Shown: positions 7,603-18,262 of the stretch, in pieces | Numbering within the stretch: position 1 is the first letter of the stretch | Layout of the letters: each line of letters begins with the position of its first letter | Assembly: GCA_913031035.1 (NCBI GenBank) | Contig: CAJWGN010000017.1 | Location: 1 to 38,337 of the forward strand | DNA length: 38,337 bases | Reading direction: 5' to 3' | Source of the DNA: an uncultured Gammaproteobacteria bacterium | Lineage (GTDB): Bacteria > Pseudomonadota > Gammaproteobacteria > Pseudomonadales > Pseudohongiellaceae | Notes under the pieces: generated by a model | Database searches by the model: none | Seen by the model: only the letters and a program-made list of their open reading frames with translations | What the model was told of the DNA's origin: nothing | Translations under genes and position numbers: made by a program

Positions 7603-9090
7603 ATGAAGTATTCAATCAAAGCTGGGGCCGCCGACAAGATTAACTCAGAGTGCGAGATCGTATTCGTTTGGGCTAAGGGCATTCTTTCAGATGAAGCTAA
7701 GCTGCTAGACGCCGCTGCAAATAAGGTAATCAGCAAAGTCATCAAAGCCGGAGATTTCAACGGCAACCTTGCCGAAACCTCCCTTATCCACCAGCCTCAA
7801 GGACTCAGCGCCAAGCGCGTTCTATTAGTCGGTGCGGGACTCAAAACAAAATTCAATGGCAAAAGCGCAATCAAGGCAATTCGAGCAGCCTACCGGGTTA
7901 CTCAAAGCCTACCGGCAACTGGCTTACACTTCGCCATTGCCAGCGTGACTGTGACCGATAGAGACAGCAGCTGGCTCACCTCCAGATTGGCCGAAGAAGG
8001 CGAAAGCAGCTATTACCGATACACAGCAACAAAAAGTAAGAACGCAAAAGCCCCCGCTACAAAAACAGTCTCCATCTCACCAATTAATGGAGGCCAGCGC
8101 AAATCGTTAGATAGCGCCTTAAAGCGTGGCTTTGCGCTCGGCAAAGCGATCAATGTGGCCAAAGAATTAGGCAATTTGCCAGGCAATGTATGCACACCTA
8201 GCTATCTGGCCGAACAAGCCAAACAGTTAGGAGATAAGAATAAAAGCATCACCACTCAAATTCTGGGTGAGAAACAAATGCAGCGATTGGGCATGGGGTC
8301 ACTGCTGTCAGTATCAGCAGGGTCCGCAGAAGAAGCTAAACTCATCGTCATGCAGTACAAAGGAGCAAAAGCGGACAGTCGTCCCTATGCCATCGTCGGC
8401 AAAGGCGTCACCTTTGATACCGGGGGAATAAGCCTTAAAGGTGGCAACGGCATGGATGAGATGAAATACGATATGTGTGGTGCTGCAAGCGTCGTAGCAA
8501 CCATGGGATGTGTCGCCGAACTCAAATTACCAATTAACATCGTTGGTATAGTCGGGGCTGTTGAAAACATGCCCGGCAGCAAAGCCACGAAGCCCGGAGA
8601 CGTAGTCACTAGCATGTCCGGCTTGACTATCGAAATACTTAATACTGATGCTGAGGGCCGCCTAGTGCTTTGTGATGCCCTCACTTATACGGAACGATTC
8701 AATCCCCGCAGTGTTATCGACATTGCGACGTTGACTGGCGCCGCAGTTGCCACTTTCGGCTCTCATGTCACCGCACTGCTTAGTAACAATGATGACCTTG
8801 CCAGCGAAATAATCGGATGCGGCACGGACTGCGCTGACCCTGCTTGGCAGTTGCCAATGTGGGACGAGTATCAGAGTCTGTTAAACAGCAATTTTGCAGA
8901 CATCGCCAACATTGGCGGACCTCGCGCTGGCACCATAACGGCGGCCTGTTTTCTGTCCCGCTTCGCTGAAAAATTCAATTGGGCCCATTTAGATATCGCT
9001 GGCAGCGCTTGGGTTTCAGGAGCAGAAAAAGGGGCTACAGGCAGGCCAGTGCCTCTGCTTGTTGAGTACCTTAGCAATCAAAAAGCCTAA
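7603..9090 (+). CDS. pepA: Leucyl aminopeptidase (M17)
   Basis: Cytoplasmic dinuclear-metal aminopeptidase releasing N-terminal residues from peptides; in E. coli PepA is also a DNA-binding regulator and Xer accessory factor. 495 aa, normal length. The N-terminal macro-like domain spans about res. 1-170 and the catalytic domain follows. Metal and catalytic motifs are visible: KGVTFDTGGISLKG starting at K267, the KYDMCGAASV segment, and the signature NTDAEGRL at res. 347-354 with D349, E351 and catalytic R353. An AAAGGAG lies about 12 bases upstream of the chosen ATG. holC follows after 12 bases, so the two are likely co-transcribed. Confidence 0.95.
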   Translation: MKYSIKAGAADKINSECEIVFVWAKGILSDEAKLLDAAANKVISKVIKAGDFNGNLAETSLIHQPQGLSAKRVLLVGAGLKTKFNGKSAIKAIRAAYRVTQSLPATGLHFAIASVTVTDRDSSWLTSRLAEEGESSYYRYTATKSKNAKAPATKTVSISPINGGQRKSLDSALKRGFALGKAINVAKELGNLPGNVCTPSYLAEQAKQLGDKNKSITTQILGEKQMQRLGMGSLLSVSAGSAEEAKLIVMQYKGAKADSRPYAIVGKGVTFDTGGISLKGGNGMDEMKYDMCGAASVVATMGCVAELKLPINIVGIVGAVENMPGSKATKPGDVVTSMSGLTIEILNTDAEGRLVLCDALTYTERFNPRSVIDIATLTGAAVATFGSHVTALLSNNDDLASEIIGCGTDCADPAWQLPMWDEYQSLLNSNFADIANIGGPRAGTITAACFLSRFAEKFNWAHLDIAGSAWVSGAEKGATGRPVPLLVEYLSNQKA

Positions 9091-9102
9091 AGGGCTAACT
9101 CG

Positions 9103-9537
9103 ATGGCCAGTGTCCACTTTTACACTTTGAGCGCCCAGCGCTATGAAAGCGCTGGTGACGTTCTGAATGTAGTGTGCCGACTGACCGAGAAAGCGGTCGG
9201 TCATCAGCATGAAGTCTATATTCATACCTCTTCACCTACCCAGTCACAGCAACTAGACGACCTGCTATGGCAGTTTCGTAGCTCATCGTTTGTGCCTCAT
9301 AGCCAAATGGCTGGTTCTGGCAGTCACCATGACCAAGTCATATTAGGCGACTCACCTCCCCCCAAAAGCTTTAAGGGCATGCTCATTAACTTATCCAGCG
9401 CTCCGGTAGGCTCTGTGGCTCAGTTTAGCCGTGTTAATGAATTTGTAGGCCCCCATGAAGCAAGTTTGATTATCGGTCGAGAACGCTACCGTCACTATAA
9501 AGCTCAAGGCATTGAGATTGTCACCAACAAGATCTAG
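9103..9537 (+). CDS. holC: DNA polymerase III chi subunit
   Basis: Chi links the clamp-loader complex (through psi) to SSB on the lagging strand. 144 aa, family length. The N-terminal VHFYTLSAQ, the CRLTEKAVGHQHEVYIHT segment, LDDLLWQF and the FVPHSQ stretch are characteristic, and the C-terminal RVNEFVG and RERYRHYKAQGIEI close the Rossmann-like fold. Position directly after pepA and before valS is the conserved gammaproteobacterial order. The gap of 143 bases to valS holds a separate valS promoter. Confidence 0.92.
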   Translation: MASVHFYTLSAQRYESAGDVLNVVCRLTEKAVGHQHEVYIHTSSPTQSQQLDDLLWQFRSSSFVPHSQMAGSGSHHDQVILGDSPPPKSFKGMLINLSSAPVGSVAQFSRVNEFVGPHEASLIIGRERYRHYKAQGIEIVTNKI

Positions 9538-9634
9538 AAGAACTCGTCGTCGATCAATCCTCGCAATATACTGTTAACTTAAAAATCAGTGCGTCTCGAG
9601 CTGCCGAAGTCCGGCAAAACCCCGTTTCATCATG

Positions 9635-9640
9635 TATAAT
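9635..9640 (+). promoter_or_regulatory. -10 element of valS
   Basis: A perfect TATAAT stands 40 bases before the valS ATG, preceded directly by TG. No strong -35 hexamer is seen at 16-18 bases. The start site would be near 9647, with a short leader and no T-box-like structure recognised. Confidence 0.5.
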
Positions 9641-9680
9641 CACGCCTCCAATTTAGACAGCCGAGCCAAGCCGCAACATT

Positions 9681-12452
9681 ATGGAAAAGACTTACCAACC
9701 ACAGCAGCTAGAAAACCATTGGTACAAGACCTGGGAAGAAAGAGGATATTTCGAACCTCAAGGTGACGGCGACCCTTATTGCATCGTAATCCCACCTCCC
9801 AACGTCACTGGCCGTCTGCACATGGGCCACGGCTTTCAAAATGCCATCATGGATGCGTTGGTTCGCTACCATCGTATGCTAGGCAGACAGACTCTCTGGC
9901 AGGTAGGCACCGACCATGCCGGTATAGCCACTCAAATGGTTGTAGAGCGCAAGCTTAATGCGGCTGGCACAAACCGTGAAGAAATAGGCCGAGAGGCTTT
10001 TCTTGACAAAGTCTGGGACTGGAAAGAAGAGTCAGGCGGAATTATAACGCAACAGATTAGACGCCTAGGGTCATCGATAGACTGGTCTCGCGAACGCTTC
10101 ACAATGGACGATCAGATGTCTGCGGTGGTGGAAAAAGCTTTTATCCAACTTTATGATGAAGGGCTTATTTACCGTGGCAATCGACTGGTGAATTGGGACC
10201 CCAAGCTACTGACTGCAATTTCTGACCTGGAAGTCGTGGCCGAAGAAGAAAACGGTTTCATGTGGCATTTTCGTTATCCTATTGAAGGCAGTGACGACTG
10301 CGTTGTCATAGCAACAACCCGCCCAGAAACACTTTTAGGTGACTCCGCCATTGCCGTTCACCCAGAAGACGAACGTTATCGCGCCTTGGTTGGCAAAATG
10401 GTCAACCTTCCCCTGTGTGACAGAAAAATTCCGATCATTGCAGATGAATATGTCGACCCTGCATTTGGAACTGGCTGTGTGAAAATCACCCCAGCCCATG
10501 ATTTCAATGACTATGAAGTTGGCAAACGCCACGACCTTCCTGTTATCAATATTTTTACAAAAAATGCCAGCATCAATGATGAAGCGCCCGCAGATTACCG
10601 CGGCTTAGACCGGTTCGAAGCTAGAAAGAAAATCGTGGAGGATCTAGAAGCCCTTGGGCTGGTTGAAAAAATTGAGCCTCACACCCTTAAAGTGCCGCGC
10701 GGAGACCGCAGCGGCGCTGTTATCGAGCCTTACCTCACACACCAATGGTATGTTGCCATTCAGTCTCTTGCCGACCCCGCCATTAAAGCGGTCGAGAATG
10801 GAGACATTGAATTCGTACCAAAGAATTGGGAAAACACTTACTTTGCCTGGATGCGCAACATTCAAGACTGGTGTATTAGTCGCCAACTTTGGTGGGGACA
10901 TAGAATTCCTGCCTGGTACGACGACGAAGGCAAAATCTACGTAGCCCCCACAGAAAGTGAAGCTCGGCTGAAATACGGTTTGGCTGACGATTTAAATCTT
11001 CAACAAGACCCAGACGTATTAGACACTTGGTTTTCCTCAGGCCTCTGGACGTTCTCGACTTTAGGCTGGCCAGATGACCGTGAGTTTTTTGACAAGTTTC
11101 ATCCTACCGACGTGCTAGTTACCGGTTTTGACATCATTTTCTTTTGGGTTGCTCGAATGATTATGATGACCTTAAAATTTACCGGTGAAATACCATTCAA
11201 AAAAGTCTATATCACTGGTTTGGTCCGCGATGAGCAGGGCCAGAAAATGTCTAAGTCCAAGGGCAATATACTTGACCCTATCGATTTAATTGACGGCATC
11301 GAACTTGAAGAGCTGGTTGAGAAACGTACCGCTGACATGATGCAGCCCCAGCTAAAACAAAAGATTGATAAAGCGACGCGCGAGGCTTTTCCAGACGGCA
11401 TCGCCGGTTATGGCACTGATGCACTTCGCTTCACTTTTTATTCATTAGCCACCACGGGTCGGGACATTAAATTCGATTTAGGCCGCACCGAAGGCTTCAG
11501 AAACTTTTGCAATAAAATTTGGAATGCCGCTCGCTATGTATTGATGAATACAGAAGAAAAAGAGATCGCAAGCAGCCTTGAGAGCGCTAAGCTGTCGGTT
11601 GCTGATCGCTGGATCATTAGTCGTTTCGACAAAGCTAACGTGGCCGTGCAGGCAGCAATGAATGACTTTCGATTTGACCTTGCCTCTCAAACTCTTCACG
11701 AATTTATCTGGAATGAATACTGTGATTGGACTGTAGAGCTTTCCAAGCCGGTGCTCTGGGACGAAGAAGCAAACCCAGAGAGTGCAAAGATTACCCGTTT
11801 AGTTTTACTATCCATATTGGAAAAGAGCCTGCGGCTTTTGCACCCGTTTATGCCATTTATTACCGAAGAAATTTGGCAAAAAGTAGCCCCGCTCACAGAT
11901 CAGGCCCACAGCAGTGAAGCGAGCATAATGCTAGCGCCGTACCCTGAGCTTAATGAAACCAAAGACGAAGAAGCAGAGCAGCATGTTGAGTGGATAAAAG
12001 GTGTGATCATCGCCATCAGAAATATTCGAGGCGAAATGGATATCTCACCGGCGAAGAATATTAACGTCTTTTTAACAAGCCAATCTGAAGCTGACCAACT
12101 GAGACTGGAAAGTTACCGCCCTTATCTCGAAAAGCTAGCCAAGCTCGAAAGCATTCACTGGCTTGACGATAAAGCCGACGCTCCGAAAGCAGCGACCGGA
12201 ATTTATAAAGATTTAGAGATATTAGTACCGCTAGCTGGCCTTATTGATGTGGATGCTGAGCGAGCACGGTTAAGCAAAGAAATCGAAAAGCTAACAACCG
12301 GGCTTAAATCTGTGAGCGGCAAACTCAACAACGCTAAGTTTGTAGACAACGCACCTGATGCGGTTGTTGCTAAAGAGCGCGGGAAAGCCGAACAGATGAC
12401 CAGCACCTTAGAAGCACTGAAGGGTAAGCTAGAGGAGTTAGACGAACTCTAA
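9681..12452 (+). CDS. valS: Valyl-tRNA synthetase
   Basis: Class Ia synthetase charging tRNA-Val in the cytoplasm, with editing of mischarged threonine. 923 aa, typical for gammaproteobacteria. The signature HMGH is at res. 47-50 and KMSKS at res. 522-526; between them lies the CP1 editing domain (about res. 190-330, with [10 protein letters not shown]). The [10 protein letters not shown] segment and the [15 protein letters not shown] segment are typical of ValS. After the anticodon-binding domain, the C-terminal ~65 residues form the ValS coiled coil (heptads around [11 protein letters not shown]). It ends 31 bases before the convergent ispH stop. Confidence 0.98.
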   Translation: MEKTYQPQQLENHWYKTWEERGYFEPQGDGDPYCIVIPPPNVTGRLHMGHGFQNAIMDALVRYHRMLGRQTLWQVGTDHAGIATQMVVERKLNAAGTNREEIGREAFLDKVWDWKEESGGIITQQIRRLGSSIDWSRERFTMDDQMSAVVEKAFIQLYDEGLIYRGNRLVNWDPKLLTAISDLEVVAEEENGFMWHFRYPIEGSDDCVVIATTRPETLLGDSAIAVHPEDERYRALVGKMVNLPLCDRKIPIIADEYVDPAFGTGCVKITPAHDFNDYEVGKRHDLPVINIFTKNASINDEAPADYRGLDRFEARKKIVEDLEALGLVEKIEPHTLKVPRGDRSGAVIEPYLTHQWYVAIQSLADPAIKAVENGDIEFVPKNWENTYFAWMRNIQDWCISRQLWWGHRIPAWYDDEGKIYVAPTESEARLKYGLADDLNLQQDPDVLDTWFSSGLWTFSTLGWPDDREFFDKFHPTDVLVTGFDIIFFWVARMIMMTLKFTGEIPFKKVYITGLVRDEQGQKMSKSKGNILDPIDLIDGIELEELVEKRTADMMQPQLKQKIDKATREAFPDGIAGYGTDALRFTFYSLATTGRDIKFDLGRTEGFRNFCNKIWNAARYVLMNTEEKEIASSLESAKLSVADRWIISRFDKANVAVQAAMNDFRFDLASQTLHEFIWNEYCDWTVELSKPVLWDEEANPESAKITRLVLLSILEKSLRLLHPFMPFITEEIWQKVAPLTDQAHSSEASIMLAPYPELNETKDEEAEQHVEWIKGVIIAIRNIRGEMDISPAKNINVFLTSQSEADQLRLESYRPYLEKLAKLESIHWLDDKADAPKAATGIYKDLEILVPLAGLIDVDAERARLSKEIEKLTTGLKSVSGKLNNAKFVDNAPDAVVAKERGKAEQMTSTLEALKGKLEELDEL

Positions 12453-12458
12453 AACCAA

Positions 12459-12492
12459 CTGCGCTAGTGAGGGGAAACTTAACCTAGCGCAG
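12459..12492. terminator. Hairpin between convergent valS and ispH
   Basis: A perfect 9-base inverted repeat CTGCGCTAG / CTAGCGCAG with a 16-base loop lies at the junction; the right arm includes the ispH stop codon. On the minus strand it is followed by TTGGTTTT, so it can serve as a modest intrinsic terminator for ispH, and less clearly for valS. Confidence 0.6.
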
Positions 12493-13473
12493 CTCTTTAG
12501 GCATACTGAAGACAATATCTTCCTTTACACCACCTAATTCAGCCGCATCAACACCAGCCAAATCCTCTAGTTTAGCGATTACCTGTTGAACAAGTATTTC
12601 AGGGGCAGATGCTCCAGCAGTAACACCGAAGCGATGCTTTCCTGCCAGCCATTGCTCGTCGATATCTTGAACACTGTCGATTAAGTAAGACTCACAGCCT
12701 AGCCTTTCTGCAAGCTCTTTGAGTCTGTTTGAATTTGAACTGTTAGGCGAACCCACCACAAGAAGTAAATCGCATTCCAGAGCCAACTGCTTAACAGCGT
12801 CCTGTCGATTTTGGGTAGCGTAGCAAATATCTTTTTTACGGGGACCTTCAAGGCCAGGAAATCTTTCCCTTAAAGCATCAATCACTTTCGATGTGTCATC
12901 CATCGACAGCGTAGTTTGCGTGACATAAGAAAGCTTTTCTGGATAATCTACAGTCAGATTTAACACGTCTTCCACCGATTCAACCAGGTATATCTTCCCA
13001 CCTAAAGAATCATCATACTGCCCCATGGTGCCGTCTACTTCAGGATGATTCTGATGGCCTATCAGGATGCATTCTCGTCCTCCTTGACCAAACTTAATTA
13101 CTTCCAGATGAACTTTTGTAACCAAGGGGCAAGTGGCATCAAACACTTGAAACCCCTTTACGCGAGCATCATCTTTAACTGATTGAGCGACACCATGAGC
13201 ACTAAACACGACAACTGATTTTCTGCCGGTACGGTCGATTAAAGGAATGTCGCTTAGCTCTTCCACAAACACCGCGCCACGAGAACGAAGCGTCTCAACG
13301 ACGAATTTGTTGTGTACAACCTCATGACGAACGTAGATTGGTTCGCCAAAAATATCTAGCGCCCGATTGACGATATCAATCGCTCTATCAACTCCAGCAC
13401 AAAACCCTCGCGGGTTAGCTAGCCGAATGGTTTTCACTTCTATGGAAGCTTCTTGTTTGGAAGTGTCTGACAT
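12484..13473 (-). CDS. ispH: 4-hydroxy-3-methylbut-2-enyl diphosphate reductase
   Basis: Last step of the MEP isoprenoid pathway, reducing HMBPP to IPP and DMAPP with a [4Fe-4S] cluster; cytoplasmic. 329 aa. The three cluster cysteines are seen in [11 protein letters not shown] (C25), [12 protein letters not shown] (near res. 109) and [14 protein letters not shown] (near res. 206). The HEVVHN, HGV and HQNHPEV histidine motifs and SSNSNRL substrate motif are present. The last gene of ribF-ileS-fkpB-ispH; 42 bases separate it from fkpB. Confidence 0.97.
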   Translation of the reverse strand: MSDTSKQEASIEVKTIRLANPRGFCAGVDRAIDIVNRALDIFGEPIYVRHEVVHNKFVVETLRSRGAVFVEELSDIPLIDRTGRKSVVVFSAHGVAQSVKDDARVKGFQVFDATCPLVTKVHLEVIKFGQGGRECILIGHQNHPEVDGTMGQYDDSLGGKIYLVESVEDVLNLTVDYPEKLSYVTQTTLSMDDTSKVIDALRERFPGLEGPRKKDICYATQNRQDAVKQLALECDLLLVVGSPNSSNSNRLKELAERLGCESYLIDSVQDIDEQWLAGKHRFGVTAGASAPEILVQQVIAKLEDLAGVDAAELGGVKEDIVFSMPKELR

Positions 13474-13515
13474 ATTGACCCAAGTAGTGAGCTAAACGGT
13501 GACCTGAATAATGAC

Positions 13516-14010
13516 CTAAAGTCTTACCTGAAGGGTTTCGACGTTCGCAGGCATGACCGCTAGGATACTCGCTTTAAATACAATAGGCTTGCCGGCAAGC
13601 GGGTGATTAAAATCTATAGTAATAGTATCTTTATTTATCCCGGCTACAACCCCTGGCAAATCAAATCCGCCAGGATCTTTAAATGAAACAACACTACCGA
13701 CTTCCGTTGGAACAAGGTCATCTTCAAATAAGTGCTGAAATTTTGCTATAGGAAATGATTGTTTATTTTTGGGGTTTTTCTCCCCGAAAGCCTCTGCTGG
13801 AGCTAAAGTCACAGCAAGCTCACTACCGGGCTTAAGTCCAATCAAAGCATCTTCGAACCCCGCCAGCATGCTGCCGTCGCCTAAGCGAAAGCTGGCTGCA
13901 GGTCCTTCGTAATTACTGTCGATTGTTTCCCCGGATACAAGCTTTAAAGAAAAGTGCAAACTTACCAGCGAGCCCTCTTCAATAGTGTTTTCGATTTCTG
14001 CTTGCGTCAT
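13516..14010 (-). CDS. fkpB: FKBP-type peptidyl-prolyl isomerase (SlpA-like)
   Basis: Small cytoplasmic FKBP with an inserted-in-flap domain, catalysing prolyl cis-trans isomerisation and acting as a chaperone. 164 aa. The opening GSLVSLHFSLKLVSGETIDSN and RLGDGSMLAGFEDALIGLKPGSE are characteristic of the SlpA/SlyD group. The AFGEK segment begins the IF insertion, and DFNHPLAGKPIVFKASILAV closes the FKBP domain. In many relatives this gene follows lspA; here it follows ileS directly with a 47-base gap. Confidence 0.93.
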   Translation of the reverse strand: MTQAEIENTIEEGSLVSLHFSLKLVSGETIDSNYEGPAASFRLGDGSMLAGFEDALIGLKPGSELAVTLAPAEAFGEKNPKNKQSFPIAKFQHLFEDDLVPTEVGSVVSFKDPGGFDLPGVVAGINKDTITIDFNHPLAGKPIVFKASILAVMPANVETLQVRL

Positions 14011-14057
14011 TTTTAGACCTTATCTTCTATGTTCGCACTTACTACGCCTTAAATAGT

Positions 14058-16886
14058 TTAAGCGAAGTGCCGTGTTTCACCTGTTCCATCAATATTATCT
14101 ACACAACGCTGACAAAGGGTAGGATGGTTCTCACTAACCCCAATATCGCTAGTAAAATGCCAGCAACGCTCACACTTCTCATGAGCAGAAGCGATGATCT
14201 CCAATTTCAATCCTGAAAGCTCGGTATCTGTTGCACCAGCGGGCGCACCGGTCAAAGGCTTAACAGTTGCTCGAGAAACAATTAATACAAACCTTAGCTC
14301 TGACTCTAACCGCGCAAGGGATTCAACTAGTTCCGGAGCGCAATACAAATCAACTTCGGCGCTTAAACTTGAACCGATACTTTTATCAGCTCGTTTAGCT
14401 TCCAACGCTCTGTTCACCGCTGTTTTGATTTGCAAAATTTGATCCCAGAAGGCATCGCTAAAATTTTCATGCTCTGCCAATAATCCAGTGGTCTCACTGA
14501 AATTTGACAAGAATACCGACTCAACTCGCTTGCCCGGAATATGCTGCCACAGCTCATCAGCGGTAAAACTTAACACCGGCGCAATAAGCCTGCTCAATGT
14601 CTCTAAAATCTGAAACATAGCGGTCTGAGTAGACCGTCGCGCCAAACTATCCGATGCAGTGGTGTATTGGCGGTCTTTTATGACATCCAAATAAAATCCA
14701 CCTAATTCAATAACACAAAAATTATGTATTTTTTGGTACACATTGAGAAATTCGTAGGCATGGTAATGTTCTATGATTTCTTGCTGTAGCAGCTGACTTT
14801 TACGCACGATCCAATAATCCAATTCCATCATCTTTTCAGGTTCAAGTTGATCAGTCAGAGGATCAAAGCCGTTCAAATTAGACAGCATGAATCTGGCAGT
14901 ATTTCGAATCCGGCGATAAGAATCTGCAACCCGTTTAAAAATCTCATCCGAGACCGTCATCTCGCCACGGTAGTCGGTAGCGGCAACCCATAATCTTAGT
15001 ATATCAGCTCCGTATTGCTTATAAATCTGACTGGGCGCCACCGTGTTACCCACCGACTTAGACATCTTTTTGCCCTCGGAATCAACGAAAAACCCGTGTG
15101 TTAACACTTCTTTATACGGGGCGGTTCCATTCATTGCGACGGCCGTTTTGAGAGATGACTGAAACCATCCACGATGCTGATCCGATCCTTCCAAATAAAG
15201 ATCTGCAGGGTACTGTAACACTCCTCTTTTTCGCAGGACCGATTGATGCGTCACCCCAGAGTCAAACCACACGTCTAAGGTGTCGGTTACTTTTTCATAC
15301 TCAGATGCCTGCTCTCCTAATAGCTGGGCTGGCTCCAATTCAAACCACGCCTCGATGCCCTTCTCTTCGATCATCAGAGCAACTTCTTCCACAAGTCTTT
15401 CCGTCTCTGGATGAAGCTCCTGAGTCTCTTTGTTAACAAAAAGCGTGATTGGTACACCCCAGGTTCGTTGTCTGGACACGCACCAATCAGGACTACCTTT
15501 AAGCATTAGTTCTATTCTGGCTTGGCCCCATTCAGGGATCCATTTCACATCCTTTACAGCGTCTAGCGCAGAACCGAGTAAGTTCTTCTTTGTCATACTA
15601 ATAAACCACTGGGGAGTAGCTCGATAAATCAGTGGCGTTTTCGTGCGCCAGCAATGGGCGTAGCTGTGCGTTATTATTTCGTGGGCGACCAGCGCATTTT
15701 CTTGTTTTAGAGTTTCAAGAACTTGCTCGTCAACTTTATAGACATGCGCGCCGGCAAATTTTCCGGCCGCGGAAGTAAAGATTCCGTTTTCATCAACAAG
15801 ATTTAAAGTGCCTAAGCCATATTCGCGGCCAACATTAAAATCGTCCACGCCGTGATCTGGAGCGGTGTGAACTGCGCCAGTTCCCGCATCGGTTGTCACA
15901 TGACTCCCGAGAATCAGTGGCACATGACGTTCAAGAAAGGGATGCTGCAGGGGCATGTTCTCTAAGCTCTCGCCCGTGGCCTTGCCGAGAACTTTAAAAT
16001 CGATGCAGCCATAGCGAGACATGATCCCTTCGACCATTTCGTTTGCCACCACTAGAATTTCTGTGCCTTGACCTATATCGCATTGCACCAAAGCATACTC
16101 AAACTCCACGTTTAAACTAACCGCTTGATTAGAGGGCAACGTCCATGGAGTGGTCGTCCAAATAACGACTGATAGCGGCTCACTGAACGAGCTTAGGCCT
16201 TCTCCTTCAAATGTCGCCAGAAACTCATCTCGATTCACGACAGGAAAACGCACATCAATCGCGAAGGATTGCTTATCTTGGTACTCAACTTCAGCCTCGG
16301 CCAGTGCTGACGCCCCTACTACGCTCCAATAGACCGGTTTATATCCTTTAACAAGGTGACCATTAGCGGCAATTTTACCAATTGAGCGAACTATATCCGC
16401 TTCCGTGTCGAAATCCATTGTCAGGTAAGGGTTATCCCAATCACCCAACACGCCTAGCCTGATAAACCCAGCCTTCTGAATCTCAACCTGCTTAGCTGCA
16501 TATTCGCGACAAGCTTTTCGAAAATCTGCGAAGGATATTTTCTGACCCGCTTTGCCTTTTTTCTTTTCTACATTGTGCTCGATAGGCAAGCCATGGCAAT
16601 CCCAACCAGGGATGTAAGGCGCATCGAAGCCGCTCAACTGACGAGATTTAACGACGATATCTTTAAGCGTTTTATTAATGGCGTGGCCTAAATGAAGATC
16701 CCCATTAGCGTAGGGAGGACCATCGTGCAGAATGAATTTTGGCTTGCCTGCATTTTTCTCACTAATTTTTTTGTAGAGATCTAACTTATTCCATTTCTCC
16801 AGAATAGCAGGCTCTCTTTGAGCCAAATTAGCTTTCATAGGGAAATCTGTCAGTGGCAGGTTTAGAGTGTCTTTATAATCAGTCAT
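14058..16886 (-). CDS. ileS: Isoleucyl-tRNA synthetase
   Basis: Class Ia synthetase charging tRNA-Ile with CP1 editing of valine; cytoplasmic. 942 aa, the usual eubacterial IleS length. HLGH lies at res. 65-68 within [17 protein letters not shown]. The editing-domain [10 protein letters not shown], the [12 protein letters not shown] segment, [10 protein letters not shown] and KKMSKSVGN are present. The C-terminal zinc finger is visible as CERCWHF followed by CQRCVDN, which marks the bacterial zinc-type (mupirocin-sensitive class in general). It starts just 5 bases after the ribF stop, so the two form a tight operon. Confidence 0.98.
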   Translation of the reverse strand: MTDYKDTLNLPLTDFPMKANLAQREPAILEKWNKLDLYKKISEKNAGKPKFILHDGPPYANGDLHLGHAINKTLKDIVVKSRQLSGFDAPYIPGWDCHGLPIEHNVEKKKGKAGQKISFADFRKACREYAAKQVEIQKAGFIRLGVLGDWDNPYLTMDFDTEADIVRSIGKIAANGHLVKGYKPVYWSVVGASALAEAEVEYQDKQSFAIDVRFPVVNRDEFLATFEGEGLSSFSEPLSVVIWTTTPWTLPSNQAVSLNVEFEYALVQCDIGQGTEILVVANEMVEGIMSRYGCIDFKVLGKATGESLENMPLQHPFLERHVPLILGSHVTTDAGTGAVHTAPDHGVDDFNVGREYGLGTLNLVDENGIFTSAAGKFAGAHVYKVDEQVLETLKQENALVAHEIITHSYAHCWRTKTPLIYRATPQWFISMTKKNLLGSALDAVKDVKWIPEWGQARIELMLKGSPDWCVSRQRTWGVPITLFVNKETQELHPETERLVEEVALMIEEKGIEAWFELEPAQLLGEQASEYEKVTDTLDVWFDSGVTHQSVLRKRGVLQYPADLYLEGSDQHRGWFQSSLKTAVAMNGTAPYKEVLTHGFFVDSEGKKMSKSVGNTVAPSQIYKQYGADILRLWVAATDYRGEMTVSDEIFKRVADSYRRIRNTARFMLSNLNGFDPLTDQLEPEKMMELDYWIVRKSQLLQQEIIEHYHAYEFLNVYQKIHNFCVIELGGFYLDVIKDRQYTTASDSLARRSTQTAMFQILETLSRLIAPVLSFTADELWQHIPGKRVESVFLSNFSETTGLLAEHENFSDAFWDQILQIKTAVNRALEAKRADKSIGSSLSAEVDLYCAPELVESLARLESELRFVLIVSRATVKPLTGAPAGATDTELSGLKLEIIASAHEKCERCWHFTSDIGVSENHPTLCQRCVDNIDGTGETRHFA

Positions 16887-16891
16887 AGGTT

Positions 16892-17845
16892 TTATACTTC
16901 TGCGATTTTTTGCTTTTTATCCAATAAGTCACGTACCTGAGCGACATCGATTGCTATCTGTTTTTTCAATGACTCGAGGCCATCAAATTTAATTTCGTCG
17001 CGAACCTTTTCCTTAAAAATTATTTCAATCGTGCGGCCATAAATTTCCTGATCGAAATCTAGTATGTGGGCTTCCAAAACAGCTTCAACACTGTCAGTTA
17101 CGGTAGGCCGGTATCCAATGTTTACGACTGCGGGTAAAAACACGTCCACCAATCTAACCTCGCACGCAAACACACCCTGCAGCGGCAAAGTTTGCCGTTG
17201 GGGGTTAACATTGCAGGTAGGGAAACCAATAGTTGAACCCAATTGCTGGCCTTTCACTACTTCGCCCTTTATGGAATACGGGCGACCCAACAGCTGCTCT
17301 ACTAAAAAGAAATCGCCTGTGGCTAGCTGCTCTCGTATAAATGTACTGCTTATCCTTAGCCCATTACGCTCATAAGCAGCGGTTTCTAATACTTCAAAGT
17401 TATGCTTCGCGCCCCAGGCCTGAAGCATCGCAAAATCCCCTTTACGCTTGTGCCCAAAACGCCAATCATTTCCAACAATGAAACTAACAACGCCTAGGCC
17501 ATCAATAAGGATATCTTGGATATATTCTTCTGCTGTTAATTTGGACAGCTTTTCATCAAACTTAAGCTGAAACACGTAATCTATTCCGAAGCTTTCCAAA
17601 AGTTCGAATTTTTCTTTAAGTGAGGTAAGCCGAGCAGGAGCGCGACCGCCAACACCCGCAAAATATTCTTCCGGATGAGGTTCCAAAAGAATAACCAGCG
17701 AAGGCAAATTGAACTGCTCTGCTTTTTGCTTCAATTGATCAAGAATCAACTGGTGCCCTAGGTGCACACCGTCGAACTTACCAATAGTTGCTACGCAGCT
17801 TTGCTGAAACTGGGAAAACCGGTCAGTGTCGTCAAAAATGATCAT
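16892..17845 (-). CDS. ribF: Bifunctional riboflavin kinase / FAD synthetase
   Basis: Converts riboflavin to FMN and FMN to FAD. 317 aa. The N-terminal nucleotidyltransferase domain (res. ~15-185) shows [27 protein letters not shown] and [14 protein letters not shown]. The C-terminal flavokinase domain shows [27 protein letters not shown] and the downstream GIGYRPTV-like NIGYRPTV. First gene of the ribF-ileS-fkpB-ispH block. murJ, which often precedes ribF, is absent here; the upstream neighbour is a small membrane protein of a different operon. A perfect TATAAT on the minus strand stands about 34 bases before the start. Confidence 0.96.
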   Translation of the reverse strand: MIIFDDTDRFSQFQQSCVATIGKFDGVHLGHQLILDQLKQKAEQFNLPSLVILLEPHPEEYFAGVGGRAPARLTSLKEKFELLESFGIDYVFQLKFDEKLSKLTAEEYIQDILIDGLGVVSFIVGNDWRFGHKRKGDFAMLQAWGAKHNFEVLETAAYERNGLRISSTFIREQLATGDFFLVEQLLGRPYSIKGEVVKGQQLGSTIGFPTCNVNPQRQTLPLQGVFACEVRLVDVFLPAVVNIGYRPTVTDSVEAVLEAHILDFDQEIYGRTIEIIFKEKVRDEIKFDGLESLKKQIAIDVAQVRDLLDKKQKIAEV

Positions 17846-17878
17846 GGGGTTTCTGGGACCGAATCATAAAAGCGCGAG

Positions 17879-17884
17879 ATTATA
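17879..17884 (-). promoter_or_regulatory. -10 element of ribF-ileS operon
   Basis: The minus strand reads GAGTATAATCTCGCGC, with a perfect TATAAT ending 34 bases before the ribF ATG. No clear -35 hexamer is seen. Its position gives a short leader of roughly 27 bases, without an FMN riboswitch. Confidence 0.5.
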
Positions 17885-17970
17885 CTCTTTTCTCAGCAAA
17901 CTTTGGAGGATTAGCGTTGGATTGGGCTCGGTTCCCCGGGAAATAAAAACACGGCGCCCCGAAGCTCAGC

Positions 17971-18228
17971 TTAACTAGCTTGATCTGAGGAATTTGAGCC
18001 TTGAGAAGGCGTTGGTGCCTCTTTAATTTTCGCCATCGCCTTTCCAAACAATACTCGCGCAAGGGCAAAAAAGGCAATAATCAGGACCCCTTGGCCAATA
18101 ATAGCGTTAACAACAGAGATTGTTTCCGGTCGCTGGCTAATGAGTACAAGGTTGATTAGTGTCACGAGCCCAATTATTGCGCATGACAGGGCAAGTAATA
18201 GCTGAGTGTAAGCAGTTAGTTTTTTCAT
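17971..18228 (-). CDS. Small two-span membrane protein, 85 aa
   Basis: I do not recognise a family. The start at 18228 (MKKLTAYTQ) is chosen because GGTGG precedes it and the extra upstream 30 residues of the longer frame overlap the preceding acyltransferase gene. Two hydrophobic spans (about res. 8-30 and 42-62) are joined by a short QRPETISV loop, and a hydrophilic tail of about 20 residues rich in Lys, Ser, Gln and Pro follows. It begins 34 bases after the acyltransferase stop on the same strand, so it is probably the last gene of the ATP-grasp/OlsF-like operon. A membrane accessory role is only suggested by position. Confidence 0.6.
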   Translation of the reverse strand: MKKLTAYTQLLLALSCAIIGLVTLINLVLISQRPETISVVNAIIGQGVLIIAFFALARVLFGKAMAKIKEAPTPSQGSNSSDQAS

Positions 18229-18262
18229 TCCACCATTATACGCAATCTGGCGCGCCTGTGAA

